Assembly: GCA_001986395.2 (NCBI GenBank)
Contig: MQVO02000012.1
Coordinates: 1-64,000 of the forward strand
Reading direction: 5' to 3'
From: Irpex lacteus
Taxonomy: Eukaryota > Basidiomycota > Agaricomycetes > Polyporales > Irpicaceae
Length of the DNA stretch: 64,000 nucleotides
Both the position numbers and the translations under genes were made by a program. The notes under the pieces are model-generated. The model was not told the origin of the DNA and searched no databases. It saw only the letters and a list, made by a program, of their open reading frames with translations. Of this stretch, positions 63,261 through 64,000 are shown one piece after another. Every line of letters starts with the position of its first letter. Within the stretch, counting starts at the first letter, position 1.

Positions 63261-64000
63261 ATGTCCCGCGTCGCTCTTTCAGCCCTTGTCTTCGCCGCTG
63301 TTGCCTATGCGCAGACTCCTACTTTCCCCGCTACTCCCCTCCAATCTTTCAGCTTCCCCCACCCCACGGACGCTCCTGAACAGGTCTACGGTCCCGACGA
63401 CCCCTTCCTTCGTGGTCCCCAGAGTGGATACAACAGGTGTAACTCTACCACCGAAAACCAGGACTCGCTCTGCCAGACCTCGTTCGTCAACGATATCACA
63501 GGTGAGCCCCTCGCCGTGCCTGGTTACCATGATTTTCTCACGGTCATTGTGCATGACAAGATTTCTGTCTATGGGCTCCTCAAAAGTTGGACTCCATTGC
63601 CAACACTGAAGGCGAGGAAGTCGCGTGGTGCACCAAGAAGGGCCATGGCACTCGTATCATGCTCGACGGCACCCTTCAGGGTCTCCAAGTTCTCAACACC
63701 CCCGACTACACCATGATCACTGGTCTCATCGACCAGACTAAGCTCAACATTCAAGCCGATGACGCTGGAGGTGAGCTGGACTCTGGAGGACAGGACACTG
63801 TGAGTTTGTGCCTGCTTTATCTGGGTTTACGTGTTCTCAGATCGTTGCGTTTGTAGGCTGGTAACCCCATCGGTGGTCTCGTGTACTCGACGAGGTTCAG
63901 CGCGAACGACCCCAGTCAGATTGTTCACTGGACTGAGTACGTGATATCTTCAATGTCTGGCATCGTGTTCTTATCTTTGTCGCAGGTTTATCGGCAACGG
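63261..64000 (+). CDS. secreted macrofage-activating-glycoprotein-like, copy 2 (cut by window end)
   Basis: Signal peptide MSRVALSALVFAAVAYAQ. The same ectodomain order as copy 1: DDPFLRGPQSGYNRCNSTTE, NQDSLCQTSFVNDIT | an exon from about 63567 carrying FCLW-like bases out of clear register, then SIANTEGEEVAWCTKKGHGT, LQVLNTPDYTMITGLIDQTK, GELDSGGQDT | AGNPIGGLVYSTRFSANDPS, QIVHWTE | FIGN at the edge. The C-terminal Ala/Ser tail and GPI signal lie beyond the window. Divergence is moderate (perhaps 60% identity), so the duplication is not recent. A clear TATA box lies upstream. Confidence 0.8.

Overview
The window reads as nuclear DNA of a filamentous basidiomycete, most likely an Agaricomycete. 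Genes are closely packed on both strands and cut by many 50-70 nt GT-AG introns. Two families point to mushroom-forming fungi: a KDZ transposase with a cysteine-cluster N-terminus and a tandem pair of macrofage-activating-glycoprotein-like secreted proteins. I see no rRNA, no CRISPR array and no intact tRNA. || Layout. 1-2.9 kb is almost featureless. 2.9-6.6 kb holds a KDZ transposase with one apparent frameshift. 7.1-11.6 kb holds a small F-box-like ORF, two tandem paralogous unknown genes, a decayed third copy, a hairpin and a tRNA-like relic. 12.4-13.5 kb has a MITE-like element with 46-bp inverted repeats and an array built on a GCCGGC palindrome. 13.9-22.3 kb has a broken HotDog thioesterase, then a divergent aldose 1-epimerase / galactokinase pair. 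23-29 kb has an F-box/LRR-like gene, prefoldin subunit 6 and a DUF1295 (steroid-reductase-like) membrane protein. || From 28.4 to 41.6 kb a roughly 3-kb inverted duplication brackets a C2/EF-hand phosphatidylserine decarboxylase. Each arm carries a copy of an acidic unknown gene; the right arm also carries a 5'-truncated copy of the DUF1295 gene. 41.7-43.5 kb is a MYND-finger gene. 43.5-46.6 kb is an apparently intact DDE DNA transposon with 27-bp TIRs and TA flanks. 46.6-52.5 kb is an AACTTGA-rich region invaded by two gag-only LTR retrotransposons. These lie in opposite orientation, have LTRs identical on reading and 5-bp target duplications, and share a primer site matching the anticodon arm of initiator tRNA-Met. 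53-64 kb is mostly core gene space: an F-box-like gene (frameshifted), VTI1 SNARE, mitochondrial uS17, LEU5-type carrier, HOP2, and the tandem secreted glycoprotein pair, the second cut by the window end. || How genes relate. The epimerase and galactokinase feed successive steps of the Leloir pathway and share one 0.54-kb promoter region. VTI1/uS17m and LEU5/HOP2 are also head-to-head pairs with short shared promoters. Several conserved genes carry single-base frameshifts, two of them in 5-base G/C runs, so consensus errors must be separated from real decay; the thioesterase, with a 7-bp duplication and several other lesions, is the best case for a true pseudogene.
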